DNA of 64,000 nucleotides from Pseudomonas reidholzensis (GCF_900536025.1 NZ_UNOZ01000037.1:124001-188000), one strand, 5' to 3'; shown: positions 36,430 through 45,792, numbered from the stretch's first letter. Notes: generated by a model from the letters alone, not told the origin. Numbers and translations: made by a program.

Positions 36430-38316
36430 TCATCGACCGCGCAGGAAAAGTTTGTCCAGATCGTCCAGGCCCATCTGGGTCCAGGTCGGTCGGCCGTGGT
36501 TGCACTGGCCGCTACGTTCGGTGTTTTCCATGTCCCGCAGCAGCGCGTTCATCTCGGGGATGGCCAGGCGCCGGTTGGCGCGCACGGCGCCGTGGCAGGC
36601 CATGGTCCCGAGCAGTTCGTTGAGGTGCGCCTGGATACGGTCGCTGGTGCCGTATTCCATGAGGTCGGCGAGCACGTCCTGGACCAGGCGATTGGCCTCA
36701 GCCTGCTTGAGCAGGGCGGGAATCTGCCGAATCGCCAGGGTTTCAGGGCCCAGCCGCTGCAGCTCGAAGCCCAGCCGCTGGAACCACTGCGCGTGCTCTT
36801 CGGCGCAATCGGCCTCGCGCTGGCTCAGCGCCAGCGACTCCGGCACCAGCAGCGGCTGACCGCTCAGGCCTTCACTGGCCATGGCCACCTTGAGCCGCTC
36901 GTACATGATCCGCTCGTGGGCGGCGTGCATGTCCACCAGCACCAGGCCGACGGCGTTCTCGGCAAGGATGTAGATGCCCTTGAGCTGGGCCAGGGCATAG
37001 CCCAGCGGCGGAATGTCGCCCTGGCTTTCCGGCAGCGCCGCCGGTGCGCCGTTGTTCAACGGCGCGTAGAACTCGCGGTAGGCGGCTTGCGCCTCGGCCA
37101 CCGGCACTGGCTGCGAAGGGCGTGGGGTGTACTGGTATTGATAGCCCGCACCCGCACCGGAGCCAGCAGCGGGCTGCGCCTGAGGCTGCTCGAGCACCGG
37201 CGTGGCCAGGCGCATTTCGCCCTGCGGGCCGAATTCGCCAACCTGCTGGCCGCTCGGGCGAAGCATTTCGGTGGTCGCGGCGGGCGCGGCCAGTTGGTCT
37301 TCCGGACGCACGTCCGCCAGCGCCCGGTGCAGGGTGCCGTAAAGGAAGTCGTGCACCGTGCGCCCTTCGCGGAAGCGCACTTCGTGCTTGGTCGGGTGAA
37401 CGTTGACGTCGACGCCGTTGGGCTCAAGCTCGAGGAACAGCACGAAGGTCGGGTGACGGCCGTTGAACAGCACGTCGCGGTAAGCCTGGCGCACCGCATG
37501 GGCGACCAGCTTGTCGCGCACCGCACGGCCATTGACGAAGAAGTACTGCAGGTCGGCCTGACTGCGCGAGAAGGTCGGCAGGCCGACCCAGCCCCACAGG
37601 CGCAAGCCGTTGCGCTCGACATCGATCGGCAGCGCCTGCTCGAGGAAGCCCGGGCCGCAGATCGCGCCGACCCGCCGCGCCCGCGAGATATCGTCGGGTG
37701 CGTCGTGCAGGCTGAGGATGCTCTTGCCGTTGTGGCGCAGGTGGAAGCCGACATCGAAGCGGGCCAGGGCCAGGCGCCGAATGACTTCCTGCAGGTGATC
37801 GAATTCGGTCTTCTCGGCCTTGAGGAACTTGCGTCGGGCCGGGGTATTGAAGAACAGGTCACGGACTTCGACCGAGGTGCCCACCGGGTGCGCGGCAGGC
37901 TGCACCCGCGGGGTCATGTCGCGGCCTTCGGTCTCGACCTGCCAGGCCTCGCTGGCGTCAGCCGTGCGCGAGGTCAGGGTCAGGCGGGCCACCGAGCTGA
38001 TCGACGCCAGGGCCTCACCGCGGAACCCGAGGCTGAGCACCCCTTCGAGGTCTTCCAGTTCGCGGATCTTGCTGGTGGCGTGACGGGCCAGGGCCAGCGG
38101 CAGGTCGTCGGGCGAAATGCCGCTGCCGTCGTCACGCACACGCAGCAGCTTGACCCCGCCCTGCTCGACCTCGACATCGATGCGCCGGGCGCCGGAGTCG
38201 AGGCTGTTTTCCAACAGCTCCTTGGCCACCGACGCGGGGCGCTCGACCACCTCGCCGGCGGCAATCTGGTTGGCCAGCCGCGGGCTGAGCAGCTCGATGC
38301 GTGAACCACCACTCAT
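36430..38316 (-). CDS. mutL: DNA mismatch repair protein MutL
   Basis: A 628-residue MutL. The GHKL ATPase motifs are NQIAAGEVVERP, DDGSGI and GFRGEALASI in the first 110 residues. A proline-rich linker (about 355-430) precedes the C-terminal dimerisation domain. The metal-binding DQHAxxE endonuclease motif would normally lie here; the site reads DMHAAHERIMYE, so an aspartate and histidine are kept and Gln is replaced. The stop is 1 bp from the miaA start and the ATG overlaps amiB by 4 bp. Confidence 0.96.
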   Translation of the reverse strand: MSGGSRIELLSPRLANQIAAGEVVERPASVAKELLENSLDSGARRIDVEVEQGGVKLLRVRDDGSGISPDDLPLALARHATSKIRELEDLEGVLSLGFRGEALASISSVARLTLTSRTADASEAWQVETEGRDMTPRVQPAAHPVGTSVEVRDLFFNTPARRKFLKAEKTEFDHLQEVIRRLALARFDVGFHLRHNGKSILSLHDAPDDISRARRVGAICGPGFLEQALPIDVERNGLRLWGWVGLPTFSRSQADLQYFFVNGRAVRDKLVAHAVRQAYRDVLFNGRHPTFVLFLELEPNGVDVNVHPTKHEVRFREGRTVHDFLYGTLHRALADVRPEDQLAAPAATTEMLRPSGQQVGEFGPQGEMRLATPVLEQPQAQPAAGSGAGAGYQYQYTPRPSQPVPVAEAQAAYREFYAPLNNGAPAALPESQGDIPPLGYALAQLKGIYILAENAVGLVLVDMHAAHERIMYERLKVAMASEGLSGQPLLVPESLALSQREADCAEEHAQWFQRLGFELQRLGPETLAIRQIPALLKQAEANRLVQDVLADLMEYGTSDRIQAHLNELLGTMACHGAVRANRRLAIPEMNALLRDMENTERSGQCNHGRPTWTQMGLDDLDKLFLRGR

Positions 38317-39746
38317 TGCTGGGACGCCAGGGTCGTGCCCGGGATATCCAGGTGCTGGCCGACCTTCAGCTCATCGCTCTTGAGGCTGTTGGTGCTGCGC
38401 AGGCTGGCCACGCTGACCTGATAGCGCACCGCGATCATCGCCAGGGTTTCGCCGGGGCGCACGGTATGGTCGCGCGGGCCTTGGGCGATCTTGCCGCTGT
38501 CACGCAGCCAGGCGATGTAGGTACCCGGCGGTGGGCTCTGCTGGAAGTACTGGCGCAAGCCGGTATGGATCGAACGGGCCAGGGCCTGCTGATGGCTCCT
38601 GGTGGCCAGCTTGGCCGCCTCGTTGGCGTTGGAAATGAACCCGGTCTCGACCAGGATCGACGGGATGTCTGGCGATTTCAGCACCATGAAGCCGGCCTGC
38701 TCGACCCGACGCTTGTGCAGCGAGGTGATGCGGCCCATGTTGCCGAGCACTTTCTGCCCGACATCGAGGCTGGAGCTGAGGGTGGCCGTCATCGACAGGT
38801 CGAGCAGCACGCCTGCGAGCATGCGGTCCTTGTCGTCGAGGCTGACGTTGCCAGCACCGCCGATCAGGTCCGAGCGGTTTTCCGTGTCGGCCAGCCAGCG
38901 CGCGGTCTCGGAGGTGGCGCCACGGTCAGACAGGGCGAACACCGATGCGCCAAAGGCGGCCTTCGACGGCGCCGCGTCGGCGTGAATCGAGACGAACAGG
39001 TCGGCGCCTTTCTTGCGGGCGATCTCGGTCCGCTTGCGCAGGGGGATGAAGTAGTCGCCGGTGCGCGTCAGCTCGGCGCGGTAACCCTTCTCGCCGTTGA
39101 TCTGGCGCTGCAGCTCCTGGGCAATCTGCAGGACGATGTCTTTTTCGTGCTGACCGCGCGAGCCCGAGGCGCCCGGGTCTTCACCGCCGTGGCCGGCGTC
39201 GATGGCGACGACGATGTCACGCTTGCCGCTCGGTGCGGGTGGCAATTTGATCGCCGGCTGGGCCGGGGTCACCGGGATGGCCGGGGTAGTGGCCGGGGTC
39301 GGCACCGGCGTCGGCGGTGGCGTCGGCGCAGTGGCCGCGACAGCGTCCGACTCCTGGTCGTACAGGTCGACCACCAGGCGGTTGCCGTACTGGGCGTTGG
39401 GCGCAAGGATGAAGCTCTTCGGCGTTACCGCTTTTTTAAGGTCGACCACCACCCGCAGGTCGGTCGGCGTCCGCTGGGCCGAACGCACGCTGCTGATGGG
39501 CGTGTTGGACGTGGAAACGTTGAGCGGCGCGGCCAGGGTCGCACCGTTGATATCGATGACCAGCCGGTCCGGTGCGCTCAGGGTAAAGACACTGTGCTGC
39601 ACAGGGCCGGACAGGTCGAAGACCAGCCGTGTGTTATCCGGCGCGCGCCACAGACGCATGCTTTTGACTTGTGTGGCGGCCAGAACGTCGACGGTCACTG
39701 CGGTGAGCAGAAGACCAACGACGGCGACCAGTGCGCGTAGGCGCAT
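38313..39746 (-). CDS. amiB: N-acetylmuramoyl-L-alanine amidase AmiB/AmiC-type with LysM
   Basis: A 477-residue exported amidase. A signal peptide (cut after VLA, about residue 23) is followed by an AMIN domain for septal targeting (about 24-125) and a Pro/Thr-rich linker. The zinc amidase_3 domain (about 165-400) has VAIDAGHGGEDPGASG, a later SIHADA and the ETGFISN motif with the catalytic Glu. A C-terminal LysM ends the protein (about 430-472, TVRPGETLAMIAVRYQVS). It splits septal murein during division. The ATG at 39746 has GGGGATAGG before it; an in-frame ATG four codons upstream (39758) abuts the tsaE stop and is the alternative. Confidence 0.93.
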   Translation of the reverse strand: MRLRALVAVVGLLLTAVTVDVLAATQVKSMRLWRAPDNTRLVFDLSGPVQHSVFTLSAPDRLVIDINGATLAAPLNVSTSNTPISSVRSAQRTPTDLRVVVDLKKAVTPKSFILAPNAQYGNRLVVDLYDQESDAVAATAPTPPPTPVPTPATTPAIPVTPAQPAIKLPPAPSGKRDIVVAIDAGHGGEDPGASGSRGQHEKDIVLQIAQELQRQINGEKGYRAELTRTGDYFIPLRKRTEIARKKGADLFVSIHADAAPSKAAFGASVFALSDRGATSETARWLADTENRSDLIGGAGNVSLDDKDRMLAGVLLDLSMTATLSSSLDVGQKVLGNMGRITSLHKRRVEQAGFMVLKSPDIPSILVETGFISNANEAAKLATRSHQQALARSIHTGLRQYFQQSPPPGTYIAWLRDSGKIAQGPRDHTVRPGETLAMIAVRYQVSVASLRSTNSLKSDELKVGQHLDIPGTTLASQQ

Positions 39747-39758
39747 ACCTATCCCCAT

Positions 39759-40232
39759 CTACTGTTTGATTTTGTTGGCCAACGCGGTGCACCAGGCTTC
39801 GCCGCGAGGCCCCTGCGGCGACAGGTACAGCGAGCGTCCGCCCGCTTGCGGGCTTATGGTAATGGTCAGGTCGGGCTTTGGCAAAACGCCCGCACCTTTA
39901 TCGGGCCATTCGAACAGGCACAAGGCATCGCCCTCGAAATAGTCGCGGATGCCGAGGTACTCCAATTCCTCGGGGTCGACCAGCCGATAGAGGTCGAAGT
40001 GGAATGCGCGCACCTCGCCAATCTCGTAGGGTTCGACCACGGTAAAGGTCGGGCTCTTGACGGGCCCGGTGTGGCCGAGGCCACGGATCAACCCGCGCGA
40101 CAAGGTGGTCTTGCCGGCGCCGAGGTCGCCTTCGAGAAAGATCACGCCATGACCGCCGGTCACTTCGGCCAATTGTGCGCCGAAGGCTACCGTGGCCTCT
40201 TCGTCGGCCAAAAACAGGGTTACGCCTGACAC
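39759..40232 (-). CDS. tsaE: tRNA threonylcarbamoyladenosine biosynthesis ATPase TsaE
   Basis: A 157-residue P-loop protein with Walker A GDLGAGKTT (35-43), SPTFTVVEPY, the HFDLYRL motif and FEWPDKG. It is needed with TsaB, TsaC and TsaD to make t6A37 in tRNAs reading ANN codons. It overlaps nnr by 13 bp and abuts amiB. Confidence 0.96.
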   Translation of the reverse strand: MSGVTLFLADEEATVAFGAQLAEVTGGHGVIFLEGDLGAGKTTLSRGLIRGLGHTGPVKSPTFTVVEPYEIGEVRAFHFDLYRLVDPEELEYLGIRDYFEGDALCLFEWPDKGAGVLPKPDLTITISPQAGGRSLYLSPQGPRGEAWCTALANKIKQ

Positions 40233-41080
40233 GCTGAATGCTCCTCCAATAATTCACGAATGACCGGCAGCAGATCGCTGGCTGCCAGGCCCCTGCCCTT
40301 CAACCCCAGGCGTTCACCGGCACAGGCATGCAGCCAGGTGCCCAGGCACGCCGCCGACCACGCATCGAGGCCCTGGGCGAGCAACGCCGCCAGCACCCCG
40401 GTGAGCACATCGCCGAGGCCTGCACCGGCCATCGCCGGATGTCCACGGCCGCACACGGCCAATTGCCCTGCGGGGTCGGCCACCAGGGTGCCGGCGCCCT
40501 TGAGCACGCAGACGCTGGCATATTTGCGCGCCAGCTTGCGTGCGGCGCCCGGTCGGTCGGCCTGCACCGCCTCGGTGGATATCCCCAGCAAGCGCGCCGC
40601 CTCTCCCGGATGCGGGGTGAGAATGCTCGCGCTGGGCAGGGCCAGCGGGCTGCCTGCTAGCAGGTTGAGCGCATCGGCGTCCCACACCTGTGGCAGCGCG
40701 GCGTTGGCCACCGCCGACAGCAGGCTGCGCCCCCAGGCCGCCTGGCCGAGGCCAGGGCCGACGACCAGCACCGAAGCGCGCTCGAGCACCGCCATCAACT
40801 GGTTGGCCGAACTGACCCCGAGGCACATGGTTTCCGGCAGCCGGGCCAGCGCCGCGGGTACGTGCTCGGGCCGCGTGGCCACGCTGACCAGGCCGGCGCC
40901 ACAGCGCAAAGCCGCCTCGGCACTGAGCAGCACCGCGCCACCGGTACCCAGGTCGCCACCGACCACCAGCACATGGCCAAAATCGCCCTTGTGGGCGTCG
41001 ACACGGCGTGGCGGCAGGCTGGCAAGGGTATCCCGGCTGAGCGTTTTTGGCGTATTGCCGAGGTGTTTGGTCTGGGGCAT
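40220..41080 (-). CDS. ADP/ATP-dependent NAD(P)H-hydrate dehydratase (single-domain)
   Basis: A 286-residue carbohydrate-kinase-fold dehydratase that repairs hydrated NAD(P)H. The family blocks GDFGHVLVVGGD, AALRCGAGLVSVATR, LTPHPGEAARLL and the catalytic/nucleotide motif AGAGLGDVLTG (Asp near residue 229) are all there. Unlike E. coli Nnr, no YjeF N-terminal epimerase domain is attached; only about 40 residues precede the dehydratase core. The start at 41080 (MPQTKHLGN) has no good Shine-Dalgarno, so it is uncertain. The minus-strand TATAAT at 41109-41114 could be its -10 element. Divergent from queG, as in E. coli. Confidence 0.88.
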   Translation of the reverse strand: MPQTKHLGNTPKTLSRDTLASLPPRRVDAHKGDFGHVLVVGGDLGTGGAVLLSAEAALRCGAGLVSVATRPEHVPAALARLPETMCLGVSSANQLMAVLERASVLVVGPGLGQAAWGRSLLSAVANAALPQVWDADALNLLAGSPLALPSASILTPHPGEAARLLGISTEAVQADRPGAARKLARKYASVCVLKGAGTLVADPAGQLAVCGRGHPAMAGAGLGDVLTGVLAALLAQGLDAWSAACLGTWLHACAGERLGLKGRGLAASDLLPVIRELLEEHSACQA

Positions 41081-41145
41081 GGGGTCAAAGGCTCCGATGT
41101 CTGGCAGAATTATACGCACCTGAGCCTGTAATGCCTTGCCCATCC

Positions 41146-42219
41146 ATGTCCGCTTGTACTCCTGACCTCGCCGCGCTGGCCCAATCGATCAAGGATTGGG
41201 GCCGCGAACTCGGCTTCGCCCACGTCGGTATCGCTGGTGTAGACCTTGGCGAGCATGAACAGCACCTGCAACGCTGGCTCGACGCCGGCTACCAGGGCGA
41301 GATGGACTATATGGCCGCGCATGGCAGCAAGCGCTCCCATCCCGATCAACTGGTGCCGGGCACCCTGCGCGTGGTCTCGCTGCGCATGGACTACCTGCCG
41401 GGCGACACGCGCATGGCGCAGTTGCTGGCGCAGCCAGAAAAAGCCTATGTGTCGCGTTACGCGCTGGGCCGCGACTACCACAAGCTGGTGCGCAAGCGGG
41501 TGCAGCACCTGGCCGACCGGATCCAGGCGGCCATCGGGCCGTTTGGCTTCCGCGCCTTTGTCGACAGCGCCCCGGTGCTGGAAAAAGCCATCGCGCAACA
41601 AGCCGGGCTGGGCTGGATCGGCAAGAACACCCTGCTCCTCAACCGCAAGGCCGGCAGTTACTTCTTCCTCGCCGAGCTGTTCGTCGACCTGCCGCTGCCG
41701 GTCGACGAAGCCCAGGCCAGCGAGCACTGCGGGCGCTGCCAGGCGTGCCTGGACGTGTGCCCGACCCAGGCGTTCGTCGGCCCTTACGTGCTGGATGCGC
41801 GGCGCTGCATCTCGTACCTGACCATCGAGCTCAAGCAGGCGATCCCGGTCGAACTGCGGCCGCTGATCGGAAACCGGGTGTTCGGCTGCGATGACTGCCA
41901 GATCGTCTGCCCGTGGAACCGCTTCGCCCGGCCGACCCAGGAAGACGACTTCAAGCCGCGCCACGGGCTGGACAATGCCGAGCTGGCGCAGCTGTTTCTC
42001 TGGGATGAAGCGACGTTTCTCGGCAACACCGAAGGCTCGCCGCTGCGCCGGGCGGGGTATGAACGCTGGTTGCGCAACCTGGCGGTAGGGCTGGGCAATG
42101 CGCCGTCGAGCATTCCGGTGCTGGAGGCGCTGCGCGCGCGGCGGGAGTATCCGTCAGAGCTGGTGCGCGAGCATGTGGAATGGGCGTTGGCGCAGCATGA
42201 GGCGCGCCGGCAGGGATAA
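41146..42219 (+). CDS. queG: Epoxyqueuosine reductase QueG
   Basis: A 357-residue enzyme for the last step of queuosine synthesis in tRNA, using cobalamin and two [4Fe-4S] clusters. Cysteine motifs: CGRCQACLDVCP (about residues 195-206) and CDDCQIVCPW (about 250-259). GYQGEMDYMAAH and VDSAPVLEKAIAQQAGLGWIG are family blocks. The start at 41146 (MSACTPDL) is preferred; an ATG five codons upstream (41131) is possible. A REP pair follows. Confidence 0.95.
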   Translation: MSACTPDLAALAQSIKDWGRELGFAHVGIAGVDLGEHEQHLQRWLDAGYQGEMDYMAAHGSKRSHPDQLVPGTLRVVSLRMDYLPGDTRMAQLLAQPEKAYVSRYALGRDYHKLVRKRVQHLADRIQAAIGPFGFRAFVDSAPVLEKAIAQQAGLGWIGKNTLLLNRKAGSYFFLAELFVDLPLPVDEAQASEHCGRCQACLDVCPTQAFVGPYVLDARRCISYLTIELKQAIPVELRPLIGNRVFGCDDCQIVCPWNRFARPTQEDDFKPRHGLDNAELAQLFLWDEATFLGNTEGSPLRRAGYERWLRNLAVGLGNAPSSIPVLEALRARREYPSELVREHVEWALAQHEARRQG

Positions 42220-42230
42220 TTGTGTTGGCC

Positions 42231-42307
42231 ACTTCGCGGGTAAACGCGCTCCCACAGGTTCGGAGGCGCTCACAACACCTGTAGGAGCGGGCTTGCCCGC
42301 GAAGAGG
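42231..42307. repeat. REP inverted pair
   Basis: Halves 42232-42257 and 42278-42307, with a few mismatches (aaacgcgc versus gggcttgc), between the convergent queG and TRIC-like genes. Confidence 0.85.
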
Positions 42308-42313
42308 CACAGA

Positions 42314-42925
42314 TCACTGCTGGTCGTTGTAGTGGAACTTGGGCATTTCCCAGTGGAAACGAATCGCCAGCAGGCGCACCAGGAACCCGCCAAACAAGGT
42401 CAGCAGCATGCCCTGCTCGGCCGGCACATTGAAGTGCACACAGCCCAGGTAGAACCAGGCCGCGGCAAACGACACGCTGGCATACAGCTCACGGCGGAAC
42501 ACCAGCGGGATGTCGTTGCAGAAGATATCCCGCAGGATCCCGCCAAACACCCCGGTGATCACCCCGCTGATCGACGCCACCAGCATGCCCTGGCCCATCT
42601 CCAGTGCCGTCATGCAGCCGATCAGGGTAAAGGCCACCAGCCCCAGCGCATCGAGCACCAGGAACAGCGAACGCAGATGGCGCATCAACGGCGCGATGAA
42701 GATGGTCAGCAACGCGGCAAAGCTGGTCAGCACCAGGTACTCAGGGTGCTTGACCCAGGTCAGCGGGTAGTGCCCCAGCAGCACGTCACGCACCGATCCG
42801 CCACCCAGCGCGGTGACGCAGGCGATCAGCACCACACCGAACCAGTCCATGCCGCGACGGCCGGCCGACAACGCGCCGGTCATGGCTTCGGCGGTGATCG
42901 CTACGAGGTAGAGCATCAACAACAT
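42314..42925 (-). CDS. TRIC-like (UPF0126/YicG family) membrane protein
   Basis: A 203-residue inner-membrane protein with about seven hydrophobic helices and two inverted copies of a glycine-rich motif, GGGSVRDVLLG (about residue 42) and FGGILRDIFC (about residue 127). These mark the bacterial trimeric intracellular cation (TRIC) channel family; K+ permeation is known for bacterial relatives. The start at 42925 (MLLMLYLVAITAEAMTGA) is the family's; an in-frame upstream ATG would add 32 basic residues. Single gene between queG and orn. Confidence 0.82.
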   Translation of the reverse strand: MLLMLYLVAITAEAMTGALSAGRRGMDWFGVVLIACVTALGGGSVRDVLLGHYPLTWVKHPEYLVLTSFAALLTIFIAPLMRHLRSLFLVLDALGLVAFTLIGCMTALEMGQGMLVASISGVITGVFGGILRDIFCNDIPLVFRRELYASVSFAAAWFYLGCVHFNVPAEQGMLLTLFGGFLVRLLAIRFHWEMPKFHYNDQQ

Positions 42926-43017
42926 GGTGCGTGTCCGCTGAAGAAAGGCGCGCAGTCTAACCAGTTGTTCAAGGCACCAAAAGAGGGCGCGCCGAGGATA
43001 ATCGGCGCACCTGGGCT

Positions 43018-43560
43018 TCACACCTTGATGAAATGCTCGCGGTAGTGGCGCAGCTCGGCGATCGACTCGCGGATATCGTCCAGGGCCAGGTGGGTACCGC
43101 CCTTCTTGAAGCTGTCACGCACCTCCGGGGCCCAGCGCGCGGCCAGCTCCTTGAGGGTCGAGACGTCGAGGTTGCGGTAGTGGAAGTAGCCTTCCAGGGT
43201 CTTCATGTGGCGGTAGAGGAAGCGCCGATCCTGGCAGATGCTGTTGCCGCAGATCGGCGACTTGCCCTTGGGTACCCACTGCTCGAGAAACTTCACGGTT
43301 TCGGCCTCGGCCTCGGCCATGCTGATGCGGCTCTCGCGCACGCGCTGGGTCAGGCCTGTGCCGCCGTGGGTGCGGGTGTTCCACTCGTCCATGCGCGCCA
43401 GCACTTCATCGCTGTGGTGGATGGCGATCACCGGCCCTTCGGCCAAGGTGTTGAGGTTGCTGTCGGTGACGATGGTGGCCATCTCGATGATGACGTCGCT
43501 GTCCGGATCCAGACCGGTCATTTCCAGATCGATCCAGATCAGGTTCTGTGTGTTGTCCAT
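43018..43560 (-). CDS. orn: Oligoribonuclease
   Basis: A 180-residue DEDDh exonuclease. ExoI is IDLEMTGLD (Asp11, Glu13), ExoII includes SICQDRRFLYRHM, and the ExoIII region carries the HLALDDIRESIAELRHYR block. It degrades di- and short oligoribonucleotides, including pGpG from c-di-GMP breakdown. The start at 43560 (MDNTQNLIW) follows GAGGAGCC. Divergent from rsgA over a 127-bp gap, the classical arrangement. Confidence 0.97.
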   Translation of the reverse strand: MDNTQNLIWIDLEMTGLDPDSDVIIEMATIVTDSNLNTLAEGPVIAIHHSDEVLARMDEWNTRTHGGTGLTQRVRESRISMAEAEAETVKFLEQWVPKGKSPICGNSICQDRRFLYRHMKTLEGYFHYRNLDVSTLKELAARWAPEVRDSFKKGGTHLALDDIRESIAELRHYREHFIKV

Positions 43561-43687
43561 GAAGGGCTCCTCGAATAGGCCGTCATAGTAGCGTAGCGGC
43601 GCCGGGCAAAGGTAAGCGGATTGGTCCCCCTGTGGCCGTGCTAAACTGCCAGCCGTTTTCTTTCTGCCCCGCCAACACGGAACCTTC

Positions 43688-44719
43688 ATGGCCAAACGCC
43701 AGCTCAATCGCCGCCAAAACTGGCGCATCGAAAAAATCCAGGGCGAGCGCGCCGCACGCGCAGCCAAACGCGAGCAGCATGCCTTGCAGGAACTGGAAGG
43801 CGGCGACCTCGGGCCGGAGCAGTTCGGCCAGGTCATCGCCCACTTCGGCGTGCAAGTCGAGGTCGAGGCCCAGGAGGGCGAAAGCGCAGGGCAGATCTTC
43901 CGTTGCCACTTGCGTGCCAACCTGCCGGCGCTGGTCACCGGCGACCGCGTGGTCTGGCGAGCAGGCAACCAGGGCATCGGCGTCATCGTCGCGCAGCTGC
44001 CACGCAGCACCGAGCTGTGCCGGCCGAACAACCATGGCCAGCTCAAGCCAGTGGCGGCCAACGTCGACCTGATCGTGATCGTCTTCGCGCCGGCGCCCGA
44101 GCCGCATGCCAACCTGATCGACCGCTACCTGGTGGCGGCCGAGCACGCCGGCATTCGCCCGCTGCTGCTGCTGAACAAGGCTGACCTGATCAACGAGGAC
44201 AACGCCCCCGCCCTGAATGCCTTGCTCGAGGTCTATCGTGAGCTGGGCTACCCGCTCCTGGAAGTCTCGGCGCACGAGGGTGATGGCATGCAGCAGCTGC
44301 AAGCGCTGCTCGATGGCCACGTCAGCGTGTTCGTCGGCCAATCCGGCGTGGGCAAGTCGTCGCTGGTCAACAGCCTGCTGCCGGCGGCCGACACCCGCGT
44401 CGGCGATCTGTCCGAGTGGTCCGGCCAGGGCACGCACACCACCACCACCGCGCGCCTGTATCACTTCCCCAATGGCGGCGACCTGATCGACTCCCCGGGT
44501 ATTCGCGAGTTTGGCCTGGTGCACGTCAGCCGTGATGATGTCGAAGCGGGCTTCATCGAGTTCCGGGAGCTGTTCGGCAACTGCCGCTTCCGCGACTGCA
44601 AGCATGACCGCGAGCCCGGCTGTGCATTGCTCAAGGCGCTGGAAGACGGGCGGATCAAACCGCAGCGGATGCACAGCTACCGCTCGATCATCGCCAGCCT
44701 GACGCAAGACACCTACTGA
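43688..44719 (+). CDS. rsgA: Ribosome small subunit GTPase RsgA
   Basis: A 343-residue circularly permuted GTPase for 30S maturation. A basic N-terminus (MAKRQLNRRQNWR) and an OB fold precede the G motifs in permuted order: G4 NKAD (about residue 163), G1 GQSGVGKSS (about 217-225), G3 DSPG. A C-terminal zinc-binding module follows with FGNCRFRDCKHDREPGC (Cys-X4-Cys-X-His-X5-Cys). Followed by a palindromic hairpin shared with motB. Confidence 0.97.
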   Translation: MAKRQLNRRQNWRIEKIQGERAARAAKREQHALQELEGGDLGPEQFGQVIAHFGVQVEVEAQEGESAGQIFRCHLRANLPALVTGDRVVWRAGNQGIGVIVAQLPRSTELCRPNNHGQLKPVAANVDLIVIVFAPAPEPHANLIDRYLVAAEHAGIRPLLLLNKADLINEDNAPALNALLEVYRELGYPLLEVSAHEGDGMQQLQALLDGHVSVFVGQSGVGKSSLVNSLLPAADTRVGDLSEWSGQGTHTTTTARLYHFPNGGDLIDSPGIREFGLVHVSRDDVEAGFIEFRELFGNCRFRDCKHDREPGCALLKALEDGRIKPQRMHSYRSIIASLTQDTY

Positions 44720-44739
44720 GTAGGCGGGCTTGAACGCAC

Positions 44740-44760
44740 TGGGGCCGCAAAGCGGCCCCA
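44740..44760. terminator. Bidirectional hairpin between rsgA and motB
   Basis: Perfect palindrome TGGGGCCGC-AAA-GCGGCCCCA between convergent genes, without a long T tract. Confidence 0.55.
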
Positions 44761-44781
44761 GACGATTACCAACCCGAGCGG

Positions 44782-45792
44782 TTATTCCTTGGGTTCATCC
44801 ATCTTCAGCGTACCGTCCTCGAAGATATTCATCTTCTGGCGCAGCTCGCGTGGCTGCATCGGTGCCTGTTCGGCTGGCGCTGCCGGTGCAGCAGCGCCCG
44901 GCGCGGCAGGTGCATCACTGGCCGGTGGCGCGTCAGGTGTGCCCTGCTCGCCCTCGATGTTGCGCTGGGCCTTCTTGGTCAGGACGATGATGTCGATGCG
45001 CCGGTTGACCGGGTTGAACGGGTTCTTGCGGTCGAACAGCGACGACGACGCATAGCCCACCACCCGCGCCACCTGATCATCCGGATAACCGCCGGCGACC
45101 AACGCGCGACGCGCGGCGTTGGCACGGTTGGCCGACAGCTCCCAGTTGCCATACTCACCGCTGCCGGCATACGGCTTGGCATCGGTGTGGCCGCTGACGC
45201 TGATCTTGTTCGGCACCGCCTTGATGGTGTCGGCCATGGCCAGCAGGATGTCTTCGAAGTACGGCTGCAAGCGGGCACTGCCGATGTCGAACATCGGCCG
45301 GTTCTCGGCGTCCATGATCTGGATGCGCAGGCCGTCCTGGGTGATCTCGAAGAGGATCTGGTCCTTGAACTTCTGCAGTTGCGGGTTTTCTTCGACCTTG
45401 TTCTGCAGCTCTTGCAGCAGCAGGTTCAGCCGCTCCTGTTCGACCTGCTCGGCCATGCTCTCGACCTGGTCCTGGTTCAGCTGAACGCTGCTCTCAGGGG
45501 TTGGATCGGACTTCACTTCCGGGTTGATGGTCTTCTCCGGCGCCAGCTCTGGCGAGCCGCCCAGGTCGATGACGTAGGGCGTGCCGCTTTCGGAGAAGCC
45601 GATCGGGTCCTTGAAGTAGCCGGCAATGGCGATCTTCTGCTCCGGGGTGGCCGTGGACATCAGCCACAGCACCAGGAAGAACGCCATCATGGCCGTGGCG
45701 AAGTCGGCGAAGGCGATCTTCCACGCGCCGCCGTGGTGACCGCCGTTGAAGCGCTTGACGCGCTTGATGATTATCGGCTGATTGTTTTCCAT
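44782..45792 (-). CDS. motB: Flagellar motor stator protein MotB
   Basis: A 336-residue stator protein. A short basic N-terminus precedes a single membrane helix (about 25-46, AFADFATAMMAFFLVLWLMS) with the proton-binding aspartate at residue 30. A plug/linker region follows, then an OmpA-like peptidoglycan-binding domain (about 145-265, with the ISVSGHTDAKPY and NRRIDIIVL motifs). The C-tail is Ala/Pro-rich. It lies 3 bp after motA. Confidence 0.95.
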   Translation of the reverse strand: MENNQPIIIKRVKRFNGGHHGGAWKIAFADFATAMMAFFLVLWLMSTATPEQKIAIAGYFKDPIGFSESGTPYVIDLGGSPELAPEKTINPEVKSDPTPESSVQLNQDQVESMAEQVEQERLNLLLQELQNKVEENPQLQKFKDQILFEITQDGLRIQIMDAENRPMFDIGSARLQPYFEDILLAMADTIKAVPNKISVSGHTDAKPYAGSGEYGNWELSANRANAARRALVAGGYPDDQVARVVGYASSSLFDRKNPFNPVNRRIDIIVLTKKAQRNIEGEQGTPDAPPASDAPAAPGAAAPAAPAEQAPMQPRELRQKMNIFEDGTLKMDEPKE

